From assembly GCA_030447415.1 (NCBI GenBank), contig JAUJOZ010000013.1:1-64000 (forward strand): a stretch of 64,000 nucleotides of DNA, read 5' to 3'. How positions within the stretch are numbered: position 1 is the first letter of the stretch; each line of letters begins with the position of its first letter. Shown here piece by piece: positions 16,599-27,557 of the stretch. A model generated the notes under the pieces. The model did no database searches, had not been told where the DNA came from, and saw only the letters and a program-made list of their open reading frames with translations. A program made the position numbers and the translations under genes. The stretch comes from Thermomicrobiales bacterium. Its GTDB lineage: Bacteria; Chloroflexota; Chloroflexia; Thermomicrobiales; UBA6265.

Positions 16599-19500
16599 AT
16601 GCCGCGCATCTTCGACAACATCGAGGCGCAACTATCGGATGCCTTGCGCGGAACGCTGCGCGGCGGCACCCACGCCGACTTCTGCGTCGGCTACTTCAAC
16701 CTACGCGGCTGGCGCGGTATCGCGCCGGAGATCCAGTCCTGGCCGGGCGGCGAGCGCGGCCGATGCCGCCTGCTCGTCGGCATGCAGCGCCCACCGCAAG
16801 AATCGGTGCGCGATCAGTTCGGCCTCACCCGAGATGGCCTGCCCGACAACCAAGTCATCCTCCGCCTGAAGCGGGAGGCGGCCGAGGACTTCCGCCACCA
16901 ATTGACCGTCGGCGCCCCGTCGGCTCGAGACGAAGCGGGCCTGCGCCAGCTCTGCCGCCAGATTCAGGCCGGACAGCTCGTCATTAAGCTGTACCTGCGC
17001 TACCCGCTCCACGCCAAGCTCTACCTGGCCCACCGTCCCGACCACGTCACCCCGATCGTCGGCTATCTCGGCAGCAGCAACCTCACTCTGGCGGGGCTGT
17101 CCAAACAGGGTGAGCTCAACGTCGACGTGGTGGACCACGACGCCTGCACCAAGCTCCATCGCTGGTTCGACGACCGCTGGAACGACGAGTGGTGCCTTGA
17201 CATCTCGGATGAACTGGTCCAGATCATCGCGACGAGCTGGGCGCGCGAAGAGCCGGTTCCGCCCTACCACGTCTACTTGAAGATGGCGTACCACCTTTCC
17301 CAGGAGGCTCGCGCCGGCCTCGCCCAGTTCCGCATCCCAAAGGACTTCGGTGACGAGCTGTTCGAGTTCCAGAAGGCCGCCGTCAAAATCGCCGCCCACC
17401 ATCTCAACAAGCGCGACGGCGTGTTGCTCGGCGACGTGGTGGGTCTTGGCAAGACACTGATGGCCACCGCGCTCGCCCGCATCTTCCAGGACGACCACCT
17501 CACGGAAACCCTCATCATCTGCCCAAAGAACCTGGAAAAAATGTGGAACGACTACGTTCAGCGCTACCGCCTCATTGCCAAGGTGGTGCCGCTGAGCATG
17601 GTTACCCGGGTGCTGCCGGACCTCCGGCGCTACCGCGTCGTCCTCATTGACGAGAGCCACAACCTCCGTAACCGCGAGGGGCGGCAATACAAGACCATCC
17701 TCGACTACGTGGTCAAGAACGACAGCCGCTGCATCCTCCTGTCCGCCACCCCCTACAACAAGACCTACCTTGACCTTTCCGCCCAGCTACGCCTCTTCGT
17801 TCCCGACGACGAAGACCTCGGCATCCGGCCGGAGCACAAGCTCCAGGAATTGGGCGAGATCGAATTCGTCCGGCGACACCAGTGCGGTGTCCGCACGCTG
17901 GCCGCCTTTGAGAAGAGCGAGCACCCGGATGACTGGCGGGAGCTGATGCGCCGCTATTTGGTGCGGCGCACGCGGACCTTTATCCAGGACAACTACGCCG
18001 AGCGTGACCCGGAAAGCGGGCGAACCTTCCTCGCCTTCCCGGACGGACGGCGCTTCTACTTTCCCGCCCGGGTGCCGAAGACCGTCGGGTTCGTCATCGA
18101 CGATCGGCGGACCGACGATCCCTACGCCCGGCTCTACGCGCCCGCGGTGGTGGACGCCGTCAATGACCTGCGCCTGCCCCGGTACGGGCTGGGAAACTAC
18201 GTGCTGTCCCGGCCTCAGCAGCGCCCAACCGCGACCGAGCAGCAGGTCCTCGACGGTCTTTCCCGGGCTGGCAAGCGCCTGATGGGCTTCAGCCGGACTA
18301 ACCTCTTCAAGCGTCTGGAGAGCGGCGGCCCTGCCTTCATCCAGTCCGTCGAGCGTCACGTCCTGCGCAACTTTGTCTTCCTCCACGCCATTGAGCACAA
18401 CCTTCCCCTTCCCCTCGGCGGACAGAACGCGGAGCTGCTTGACCCGCGTTTCGTCGACGAGGATGCCGAGGGAGCCCTGCCGGCGCGCGACGACGAGGAG
18501 GGCACCGTTGGGCCGGATGAGCCGGTCACACCGTCCTCACCAGGCGAGAGCGACTACCGACTTCGCGCTGGAGCCGTCTACGCCGAGTACGCGGAACGTC
18601 ACAAGACCCGCTTTAAGTGACTGCGCCCCTCTCTCTTCGCCGACGATCTGCGCGACGACCTGCTCGCCGACGCCCGGGCGCTGCTGGGGGTGCTTGCGCA
18701 CTGCGGAACGTGGGACCCAGAGCAGGATGCAAAGCTCGCCGCCCTCCATCGGCTGCTGGCCACAACCCACCCCGACGACAAGGTGCTCGTCTTCACCCAG
18801 TTCGCCGACACCGTCCGCTACCTCACCGACCAACTCCAAGCGCGCGGCGTCCAGGCGCTCGCCGGGGTGACCGGGGATGCGCCGGACGTGACCGACCTGG
18901 CCTGGCGCTTCAGCCCGGACAGCAATGACAAGAAGAGCCTGGCCCAGCTGCAAGGTGAGCTCCGGGTTCTGGTGGCGACCGACGTCCTGAGCGAGGGGCA
19001 GAACCTCCAGGACTGCGCCGTCATCGTCAATTACGACCTCCCGTGGGCCATCATCCGGCTGATCCAGCGGGCGGGCCGCGTGGACCGGATTGGACAGCGG
19101 GCGGAGCGCATCCTTTGCTACTCCTTCCTCCCGGCCGAGGGGGTCGAGCGGATCATCAACCTGCGGAGCCGGGTCCGCCGCCGGCTCAAGGAGAACGCCG
19201 AGGTGGTCGGTGCCGACGAGGCGTTCTTCGAGGACGACGGTGACAACGGCCCGCTCCTCGACCTTTACAGCGAAAAGGCCGGCATCCTCGACGGGGAAGC
19301 CGATACCGAGGTCGACCTGGCTTCCTACGCCTACCAGATCTGGAAGAACGCCATCGACGCCGACCCGACGTTGGAGAAGACCGTCGCCCAAATGCCGAAC
19401 GTTGTCTACGCCACCCGTAGCCACGTTGGCACGTCGACCGCGCCGCGCGGCGTACTCCTCTACATGCGCACCGCCGACGACAACGACGCGCTGGCGTGGG

Positions 19501-19982
19501 TCGACGAGCAGGGGCAGAGCGTCACCCAATCCCAGCTCGCCATCCTGCGGGCCGCGGAGTGCGCGCCGGATACCCGAGCCCATTCCCGAAACGGGCGGCA
19601 CCACGAGCTGGTCAGGCTCGGCGCCGAGCACATCATCGAGGAGGAGAAGGTCGTCGGCGGGCAGTTGGGCCGACCGTCCGGCGCACGCTTCCGCACCTAC
19701 GAGCGGCTGAAGCGCCACGCCGACGCGTACAAGGGCACCCTCTTCGACACCCAGGAACTGAACCGGGCGATCGAGGACGTCTATCGATACCCGCTGCGCC
19801 AGTCCGCCGCCGAAACCCTCAACCGCCAGATCAAGAGCGGCGTCGACGACGCCCGACTCGCGGAGATCGTCATCGGCCTGCGCGCCGACGACCGGCTTTC
19901 CGTCGTCGACGAGGCGGAGCAGGCGCGCGAGCCGCAGATCATCTGCTCGATGGGGCTGTTCGCCCCGGACGGGGAGCGCTGA
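16599..19982 (+). pseudogene. PLD-nuclease/SNF2-family helicase fusion, in-frame TGA at codon 674
   Basis: First gene of a three-gene cassette. Residues 1-200 form a PLD-type nuclease domain with one HKD-like motif (H138-K140 in 'PLHAKLYLAH' and 'YLGSSNLTLAGL'). Residues 250-480 are helicase lobe 1: Walker A 'LLGDVVGLGKTLMA', 'IDESHNL' (351-354) and 'LSATPYNK'. Lobe 2 has 'VLVFTQFADTVRYL', 'VATDVLSEGQNLQD' and motif VI 'QRAGRVDRIGQ' near residue 823, followed by about 290 residues of C-terminal extension. The frame is continuous from the ATG at 16599 to 19982 except for TGA at 18618-18620, where the context (K-stop-LRPSLF) suggests a lost Trp. Such HKD-SNF2 fusions are known as an uncharacterised architecture. 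The likely role is DNA surveillance or cleavage against foreign DNA together with the next two genes. Confidence 0.8.
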
Positions 19983-19986
19983 CGCG

Positions 19987-22900
19987 ATGCCGGCCACCAC
20001 GGAGACGATGCAGTCCTACCTGCGCGACTTCGACTTCGCCGGGATCTTCACCCAGGCGCTGGGCTGGGAGCACCACCAAATCAGGCTCGTCATTCCAGTG
20101 GACGGCGTCACGTACACGCTCCGGGCTGTTGGTCACAAGCGGGGGCTCGTGGCGTTCGTCTGCGACCCGGGCCCCGACGGCGCGATCCCGGACCGTCGCA
20201 CGCGGGCCAAGATCGACCGACAGGTCGCCAAGTCGGTTCACGAGCACCTGATCGTCTTCGGCGACGCCGCACGGACGACGCAGATCTGGCAGTGGGCGCG
20301 GCGCGAGCACGGCAAACCGACCGCCTTCCACGAGGAGCGGTTCGACGTCGGGCAGTCCGGTGCCCGACTGCTCCAGAAGCTCCAAGTCATCCGGTTCAGC
20401 CTGGAGGAGGAGGAGCGCACGACGCTGCCGGATGTCACGGGACGGGTGCGCCAGGCGTTCGACGTCGACCGCGTCACCAAGCGGTTCTACGAGCGCTTTC
20501 AGACCGAGCACAGTGCCTTCCTGACGTTCATCAAGGGGATTCAGGACGAGGGCGACTGCCGCCGGTACGCCTCCCTGATGCTCAACCGCCTCATGTTCGT
20601 CTACTTCATTCAGAAGCAGGGGTTCCTCGACGGGGATCAGAACTACCTCCAACACCGCCTCGCCACGACGCGGGCGCGCCGGGGGGACGGCCGCTTCTAC
20701 AGCTTCTACCGCCACTTCCTGCTACGCCTCTTCCATGAGGGGCTGGGACAGCAGAGCGCGACGCGCGACCCCGAACTCGACGCCCTGCTGGGCGAGGTGC
20801 CCTACCTCAACGGCGGACTCTTCGATGTCCACGAGCTGGAACACGACAACCCCGACATCCAGATCGCCGACGAGGCGTTCGAGCGGCTCTTCGCGTTTTT
20901 CGAGCGCTACAGCTGGCACCTCGACGACCGTCCGCTGCGGGCCGACGACGAGATCAACCCCGACGTCCTCGGCTACATCTTCGAGAAGTACATCAACCAG
21001 AAGCAGATGGGCGCCTACTACACGAAGGAGGACATCACCGAGTACATCGCCAAGAACACCATCGTCCCCTTCCTCTTCGACGCGGCCGCCAAGGAGGCCG
21101 CCGGCGCCCTCGCCCCGGACGGCTACGTCTGGCGCCTGCTGCGCGAGAACCCGGACCGCTACATCTACCCGGCGGTCCGTAAGGGGGTGATCGCGGACGG
21201 GGAGGTTGTTCCCCTGCCCGACGAGATCGCCGCCGGCCTCACCGATGTCACCAAGCGGGGCGGTTGGAACCGGCCCGCCCCCGAGCCGTATGCCCTACCG
21301 ACCGAGACCTGGCGGGAGCACGTCGCCCGCCGCACCCGCTGCCTCGATCTGCGGGCCAAGCTCGAGGCCGGCAAGGTCACCGCGATCAACGACCTGGTCA
21401 CCCTCAACCTCGACATCCGGCAGTTCGCCCAGGACGCCATCCAATACTGCGAGGGGTCAGACCTTCTGCGCGCCTTCTACCGTGCCGTGTCGCGGGTCAC
21501 CGTCCTCGATCCCACCTGCGGCTCCGGCGCCTTCCTCTTCGCCGCGCTCAACGTCCTCCAGCCCCTCTACGAGGCGTGTCTGGAGCGGATGCAAGGCTTC
21601 CTCGACGACCTCGACCGGTCCGGCGAGCCGCACCGCCCCGAGAAACTGAGCGACTTTCGCAAGACGCTGGAGGAGGTTGCACGCCACCCGAACCGGGAGT
21701 ATTTCGTCCTGAAGCAGATCATCCTCGACAACCTCTACGGCGTCGACATCATGGAAGAGGCGGTCGAGATCTGTAAGCTGCGACTCTTCCTCAAGCTGGT
21801 AGCCCAGGTTGAGCGTCGCGAGCAGATCGAGCCGCTGCCCGACATCGACTTCAACATCCGCGCGGGGAACACGCTCGTCGGATTTGCTCGGTACGCTGAA
21901 GCGGAGATGGACGTTGGGGGACGACTCGACTTCTCGAACACGCTGAAAATCGTCAAGCGGGATGCGCTGGAGATCGATAGCCTGTCCGACCGGTTCCGTG
22001 AACAGCAGACGACGTACGGCGGAACGGTGACCGCCGAGGACAAGGCTGAGCTTCGTCGCCGGCTTCGCGGGCTCGAAGCTCGACTCAACTCGTATCTCGC
22101 TGAGCAGTACGGGGTTAGGGCGTCAAACTCCGATGCGTTTCGCGATTGGCGAAAAAGCTACCAACCGTTCTACTGGTTCGTGGACTTTCACCACATCATG
22201 GAAAAAGGTGGATTCGCATCATCATCGGCAATCCGCCGTGGAAAGAATACGCGGCAGTCAGGAAGAACTACACGGTGCGGAACTACCTCACCGAGAGCTG
22301 CGGCAACCTCCATGGCCTATGCACCGAGCGCGCACTCAATCTCCTCTCCCCAAACGGCCGGCTCAGCTTCATCGTGCAACTCCCGCTCACCAACTCTTCC
22401 CGGATGGGCGTCGTGAGGAGCCTGCTGAGCCAACGCAGCCGGAACTTGTTCGTGTCCACTTTCGATGACCGACCAGGCAAACTGTTTGAGGGGCTGCAGC
22501 ATTGTCGCAGCACCATCTTTGTTGCTCAGGCTGCCAAGTCTGATGGCGCCTCCGCAATTTTCACCACCGGTTACCAACGATGGCCAACTGAGGCTCGTGG
22601 ACATCTGTTTCCTCAGATGGAGTATGCGCGACTTCTCGGAGCCCCGATCTATCAAGGCCATTTCCCCAAGTACTCAAACTCGGCCGAGGAGTCGTTGTTC
22701 AGAAAGGTCAAGGCAATCGGCAGTCAGGCGTTAGGGTTAAGTGCCGTCCGTGGATCGTCGCGCCACTTTGTCTTCTACCAGGAGGCAACGCAATACTGGG
22801 TGAAGGCAACCGTCGGGCTACCCTATTACGCCAAGAACGGTGTCGTCGGCGCGCCAAGCCATGGTCGCTATCTCTACGTCCGGGACGAGGCCACCGCCCA

Positions 22901-23282
22901 CACCGCTTGCGCCATCATGAACAGCAGCCTCTTCTACGCCTACTTCATCGCTTACGGCGACTGCTTCCACCTGAGCGATGGACTCGCTTCAAGCTTCCCG
23001 GTGACGCCTGAATTGTTGCGTGCTCCTGCTCTTATCGAGCTGAACAAGCGGCTCATGCGCGACCTTCAGGCTAATGCGGTCGAGACATCCATTCGTACCA
23101 GGGACGGCGACACTATCGCCTACGCAGAGTTCTACGCTTCCAGATCCAAGCCCATCATCGACGAGATCGACCGCGTCCTGGCAAAGCACTACGGCTTCAC
23201 GGACGAGGAGCTGGACTTCATCATCAACTACGACATCAAGTATCGGATGGGGCGGGAAGTGAAGTTCGCGGCGAGCGAATGA
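19987..23282 (+). pseudogene. N6-adenine DNA methylase (Eco57I/PglX-like), one-base frameshift before NPPW
   Basis: Large DNA methyltransferase starting four bases after the helicase stop. The N-terminal 450 residues include 'FYERFQTEHSAFLTFIKGI' and 'YIFEKYINQKQMGAYYTKED', typical of type IIG/BREX-like methylases. The SAM-binding motif I is 'VLDPTCGSGAFLFAAL' (Asp508). The catalytic motif IV 'IIIGNPPW' (NPPW at 22230-22241) is in another frame. Adding one base between 22216 and 22217 turns 'GGF-IIIGNPPW' into one continuous 1098-residue protein, an exact multiple of three. The C-terminal third ('VVGAPSHGRYLYVRDEATAH', 'YFIAYGDCFHLSDGLASSFP') looks like the target-recognition part. It probably modifies self DNA for the cassette. 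Confidence 0.85.
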
Positions 23283-23914
23283 CCCGACCGACCGCACCGG
23301 GCGTGCTTCCCCAAACGGTTTCCGGCCGTGACCTCTTGCCCGGCGATCGTGACGAGCCGCTAGCGGCGACCGCGGTGGCCTGGGGCAACCGCCGCATCCT
23401 GTACGGCAGGACACTCGCTCTCTTCTGCTCCGTTAAATGCCCCGGCAACCTGATCTTGCAGACCTACGACCTTGCCCGCGTCCTGCGTGACGCTGGAGTG
23501 ACGACGATCGGCGGATTCCATACGCCGATGGAGCGGGAGTGCCTGGCGCTGCTGCTGCGCGGGCGGCAGCCTGTGGTCGTCTGCCCGGCGCGGAGCATCG
23601 TCGGGATGCGACTGCCCGGCGAGTGGAAGACGCCGCTCGCCGAGGGGCGTTTGCTGCTCCTCTCGCCATTCGCCGAGAAGGAGCGCCGCGTTATCGCCCG
23701 CCTCGCCGCCAAGCGCAACGCCTTCGTCGCGGCGCTCGCAACGGAGGTCTTCGTCGCCTACGCCGCGCCAGGCGGCAAGACGGAGCAGTTCTGCCGGGAG
23801 GTGTTGGCGCGGGGCAAACCACTGCTCACCCTCGACAGCCAGGAGAACGCCGGCCTGCTGGCCCTCGGCGCCAAACCCGTTCACCTGAGCGACTTCCGCG
23901 CCGACGCCGTGTAG
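23279..23914 (+). CDS. DprA/SMF-like Rossmann-fold protein, third gene of the helicase-methylase cassette
   Basis: This 211-residue protein overlaps the methylase stop by ATGA. After 'LALFCSVKCPGNLILQTYDL' it has 'TTIGGFHTPMERECLALLLR', 'QPVVVCPARSI', 'LLLLSPF', 'KRNAFVAALATEVFVAYAAP' and 'GGKTEQFCREVLARGKPLLT'. These follow the order of DprA: the SGxA-like helix, the V-x-G-like strand, the RNR-like turn, then the V-V-x-A-x-x-G-T block. Housekeeping DprA loads RecA on single-stranded DNA in transformation. This one lacks the usual N-terminal SAM and C-terminal winged-helix domains, and its coupling to the methylase suggests it senses or processes DNA in the cassette. The family call is moderately sure; the role is inferred. 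Confidence 0.65.
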   Translation: MTRPTAPGVLPQTVSGRDLLPGDRDEPLAATAVAWGNRRILYGRTLALFCSVKCPGNLILQTYDLARVLRDAGVTTIGGFHTPMERECLALLLRGRQPVVVCPARSIVGMRLPGEWKTPLAEGRLLLLSPFAEKERRVIARLAAKRNAFVAALATEVFVAYAAPGGKTEQFCREVLARGKPLLTLDSQENAGLLALGAKPVHLSDFRADAV

Positions 23915-23976
23915 GGGCAACGCAGGCGTCGCATCCTATGGGCGGAGCCGCGAGATTCCCGCCGGGCTTCCCGCCG

Positions 23977-25137
23977 CTACGCTGCCCCTTCCTCCTCGGC
24001 GGTGCTTGAGGTGCGCGATGGCCAGCCGGCCCGCATCCCGGCCACGATCTCGGCCGTCCCTTCCGTGCCCTCGCTAACCAGTGTCTCCTGCGCGCGCTCC
24101 GCGTTGGCGTCCTCGCCGGCCGTGGTCTCCAGCACGTCGGGCGCTACCCGGATCGGGGCACCGGCGAGGAGCGCCAGGTTGAGCGCGTCGCTCGGCCGGG
24201 CGTCCACCTCGCGCGTCCCCCGCGGGCCGTCGACGACGGCGACCGCGTAGAAGGCCTCGTCGACCAGCCGCTCGATGCGAACCTCCCGCAGCCGGCCGCC
24301 GGCGGCTTGGAGCAAGCTCGCCGTGAAGACGTAGGTGAGCGGGCGCGGCAGGTCGACCCGCTCCAGGTGGAGGGCGATGGCCGTCCCCTCGAAGTCACCC
24401 ACCCAGATCGGCAGGCGACGTGGGCCGGCGACCTCCTCCAGCACCACCGCGACGAAGTTCGGGCGCTCGCCCTCGGCCGGGCGCCGCCGCACGTCGACGA
24501 CCCGCACCTCAACCAGCCCGGTCGTCTCGGTCGCTTCCGCCGTCGCCATCTCCTCCTCCTTCCAGGTTTCCCAGAGCTGTTGCCGCAGCGTCGCCCGGGC
24601 CTTGTGCAGGCGCGTCTTGACGGCCCCGACCTCGATTCCGAGCAGGGCGGCCGTTTCCGCGTGGGTCAGGCCGGACAGGTAGAAGAGCGTGACCGCGGTG
24701 CGCTGCCCGCGTGGCAGAGCGGCGACGGCGCGTGGCGCACCCGGTCGTGCAGGTCGGTCGCCTCGGCCAGCGCCTCCGGACCGGCTTCCGGCTCCACCGG
24801 CTCGGGGACCCGGCGCCCGCCAAACAGCGCTTCCCACGACCATGTCGGCCCGCGCGCTCGCCCGCTGCCAGCGCCGGCAGACGCTGAGGCCGATGCCGGC
24901 CAGTCAGGGGCCGAACCGATCAGCCCGCCGGAGCCAGTCGAGGCCCAGCAACGCCTGGAGGGCCGCCTCCTGCGCGGCGTCCTCGGCCAGCAACGGGTCG
25001 CCGAGCGCCCGCCGGCAGAGCGCGAGCAGCAGCGGGCGGTGGCGCGCCAGGAGGGCACCGAAGGCGTCCTGATCGCCGCCCCGCGCCGCTAGCACGAGCG
25101 CGGTGTCGCCGTTGCCGTGGCCGTCACCGGCGGACAT
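23977..25137 (-). pseudogene. ECF-type sigma factor fused to bifunctional nuclease (DUF151) domain, damaged
   Basis: Reading from the ATG at 25137: sigma region 2 ('ARGGDQDAFGALLARHRPLL', 'AEDAAQEAALQALLGLDWL'), sigma region 4 ('YLSGLTHAETAALLGIEVGA', 'VKTRLHKARATLRQQL'), then a DUF151 domain ('PIWVGDFEGTAIALHLERVD', 'EVDARPSDALNLALLAGAPI'). Damage: TGA at 24904-24906 where a Trp is expected ('RFGP-stop-LAGIGL'), and a stretch from about 24845 to 24740 that reads properly only in another frame ('SWEALFGGRRVPEPVEPEAG'), so two compensating indels. The DUF151 part also has its own ATG at 24549 behind AAGGAGGAGGAG and could be made alone as a 190-residue protein. DUF151 proteins can have nuclease activity; the coupling to a sigma factor is not understood. 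Confidence 0.7.
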
Positions 25138-25627
25138 CCCGCCGCCTTGGTCGAAGACGTCTTCACCCGTCCGCAAGATAGTGGCAACGGAAGGGCGTGG
25201 GGTTACCCCGGCGAGTGCCCAGCGGCGCGAGACGGGGCAGCGCGCGCCGCTGCCCCCGATCACACCGCCCCAACCTCCTCGATACCCGCTCGCATCATCC
25301 GTCCACCCATCCGCAAGCGGTCTGCTTGCGGAGCGGAGCGCGGGACCTGGGCAGCGCCCCATGCCCTCCTGGGAGCTGTCGACCCGTCATCCCGGATCCC
25401 AGCGCTCACCTGAGTGATACTTAGCCCCTCCCCGTCGTTGGTTCGTGGTTCCATCCCCATACCAGCCGCGCACTGCTCGCGCGCCTCGATTGACCGAGGC
25501 GTCAGAGGTTCGAGCCCATGATCTCGCGGCGCCGTCGTCGCGGTAACGGCCGGCCTGATGCGGAGGGTATCCGTCGTCCGCCGTCCGGGGCGGCCGCGGC
25601 GACCGATCTCGCCTGCGCCCGGCGGCC
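25138..25627. other. Intergenic region with a 7-bp hairpin
   Basis: No gene is supported. A stem of CGCCTCG with loop ATTGAC (25482-25501) could end transcription from the M1-peptidase gene. A tRNA-like 'GGTTCGAGCCC' at about 25507 has no partner stem and is not a tRNA. I see no clear promoter for the sigma gene. Confidence 0.35.
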
Positions 25628-27150
25628 TCACGACGCGGCCAGCGTGGCGTCGATCTCCTCGGCGGTCAGCTCGGCGGCCTCGAACCAGTGGCGCCAGAGC
25701 TCGTCCAGGTCCCGGCCGGCGGCGGTCTTGAAGGCGGCGCGGAGGTCGGCAACGCGTCGTCGCTCAGCTCGTGCCGTATCGCCAGGCTGCGGAGCGCCGC
25801 CTTGCGGTTGAGCGCCGCCGCGCGCTGCGTCGGGTTCTGACCCGCCTCGGTCGGGACGTCGGCGACGGTGTCGCCATACTCGGCCAGCAAGCGATGCGAC
25901 ACCCGCGCGACCTGGCCCTCGAGTTGACGCGCGGCGGCCTCCTCACCCGCCGTCCACTCCAGGTAGGTGATAGCGAGGTAGTTGGTCAGCCCCTCGACCA
26001 TGAAGGCGTGGTCGTTGGTGTTGGTGCCGACCGTGCCGCCCCACCATTGGTGCCCCACCTCGTGGGCGACGACGCTCTCGAACAGCTCCGGCCGCTCGGC
26101 GGCGACGATCCCGTAGAGCTCCGGGCCGTCGAGGAACAGGAGACCGGCCCAGGCAACGCCGAGCGCCCCGTCGAGCCGCGTCTGGACGAGGTCCAACTCC
26201 GCGAACGGGTAGGCGCCGAAGCGGTCCCCGTAGACCTCGAGCGCCCGCACGGCGACGTCGAGCGCCCGCTGCCCCGCCGCGGCCGCCTCCGGCTCGGCGT
26301 AGGAGGTCACCGTCGTGCCGTCCGCCTCGGCGCTGACCGCGACGTAGTCGTCGTCGGCGACCAGCGTGAAGTCGCGCGCCGGCCCGGCGACATAGCGACG
26401 GCGCACGGCCCCATGCTCGGCCGGCGCCTCCTCCACTTGGCTCCCAGAGGTCACGACCCGGAGCTCCGACGGGGCGATGAGGATAACCTCGTAAAGGGCA
26501 CTTTCGGCAAAGGTGGGGTCGCCGAACTCGGTCGGGGGATCGAGATCCCAGCCCGTCCCCTCCTCGTAGCCGGCGACGATCGGATACCAGTCGGCGAGGA
26601 TCCAGGTGCCGTCGACGGAGTCCCGATTCAAGATCCCGAAGCTGCCGATGGAATCGGCCGGGACGGTGGTGGTGAAGGCGAGGGCGATCTCGACCGTGGC
26701 GCCGGGTACCACCGGCTCGGGCAGCGCCACGCGTAGCGCCGTCTCCGCGACCGCCAGCTCCGCCGCGATCTCGGTGCTTCCCACCCGCAGGGCGTCGACC
26801 GCCAGTCCACCATCGCCGTAGTAGTCGGCATTCGGGAAGAGTCGGAACCAGACCTCCTCCAGCGCCGCCGCGGTTCGATTGACGAACGCGACGCGCTCCT
26901 CGCCGGCGATGGTGCCGGTCGCGGAGTCGAGCGTCGCCGTGATCTCGTAGGCGTCGATGTCGTCCGCGGTTGCGGCGGTCACCTCGGCCCGCAGATCGGG
27001 GAGCACGTCCGCGTAGAGCTCAGCCTCGACCGCCGACGCGGCGGCCCGGACGGCTGGAGTGGTTGTCGCGCCCGCGGCCACGAGCGGGGCGACGAGCATC
27101 GCGAGGACGGCGACGACGAGCAACACGGCGCGCGGGAACCGGCGGGGCAT
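25628..27150 (-). pseudogene. M1-family (gluzincin) metallopeptidase-like exported protein, late frameshift
   Basis: An N-terminal signal peptide or anchor ('AVLLVVAVLAMLVAPLVAAG') is followed by an aminopeptidase-N-like beta domain and a catalytic domain with 'VVAHEVGHQWWGG' (HExxH) and the third zinc ligand Glu in 'AFMVEGLTNYLA'. In place of the GxMEN exopeptidase motif it has 'GALGVAWAGLLFLD', without the Glu that binds a free N-terminus, so it may not be an aminopeptidase. A one-base deletion near 25750 moves the last 40 residues ('AFKTAAGRDLDELWRHWFEA') to another frame; restoring it gives 507 residues ending at 25628. The start ATG at 27150 has AGGAAG upstream. Confidence 0.75.
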
Positions 27151-27557
27151 GGGCGGCTTCCTGGTTCTAGAAGCTGGTAAGCCGATGTCGGTCACGATCC
27201 GGCTCGTGACCACAGGATGGCATTGTGCCACTCGACGGCCGGTCGCCGCGATAGCGGAGCAGCAGCCGGCGCTCGGGATGACGCCGGTCCCGCGGCACCG
27301 CCGACGGTCACCTGGAGGCCAGCGGCGCTCCCCTCTCCCGCGAACGGGAGAGGGGCTCGGGGCGCGGGCGCCGGAGCGGACGTGCGCGCCGCCCTGCCGG
27401 TCTTGACGATCGGCGGTCGGAGTGGTCATGTTCCGGATATCCGACCACGCCGAATCGCGGCCGGCAGAACGGCCGGTCGGCGGCCATGTCGGGGCCTTGC
27501 CGACCGAGATCAAGGATCGAGGACGACGATGACGGCTCGGGAGGGAGGAGCGAGGCG

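Noticed and set aside
16599..23914. Calling the cassette DISARM, BREX or Zorya
   Set aside because: DISARM needs DrmA and DrmB, BREX needs BrxC and PglZ, and Zorya needs the ZorAB motor; none is present.
25440..25520. tRNA suggested by GGTTCGAGCCC
   Set aside because: The flanking bases do not pair as a T stem and no acceptor or anticodon stem can be built on either strand.
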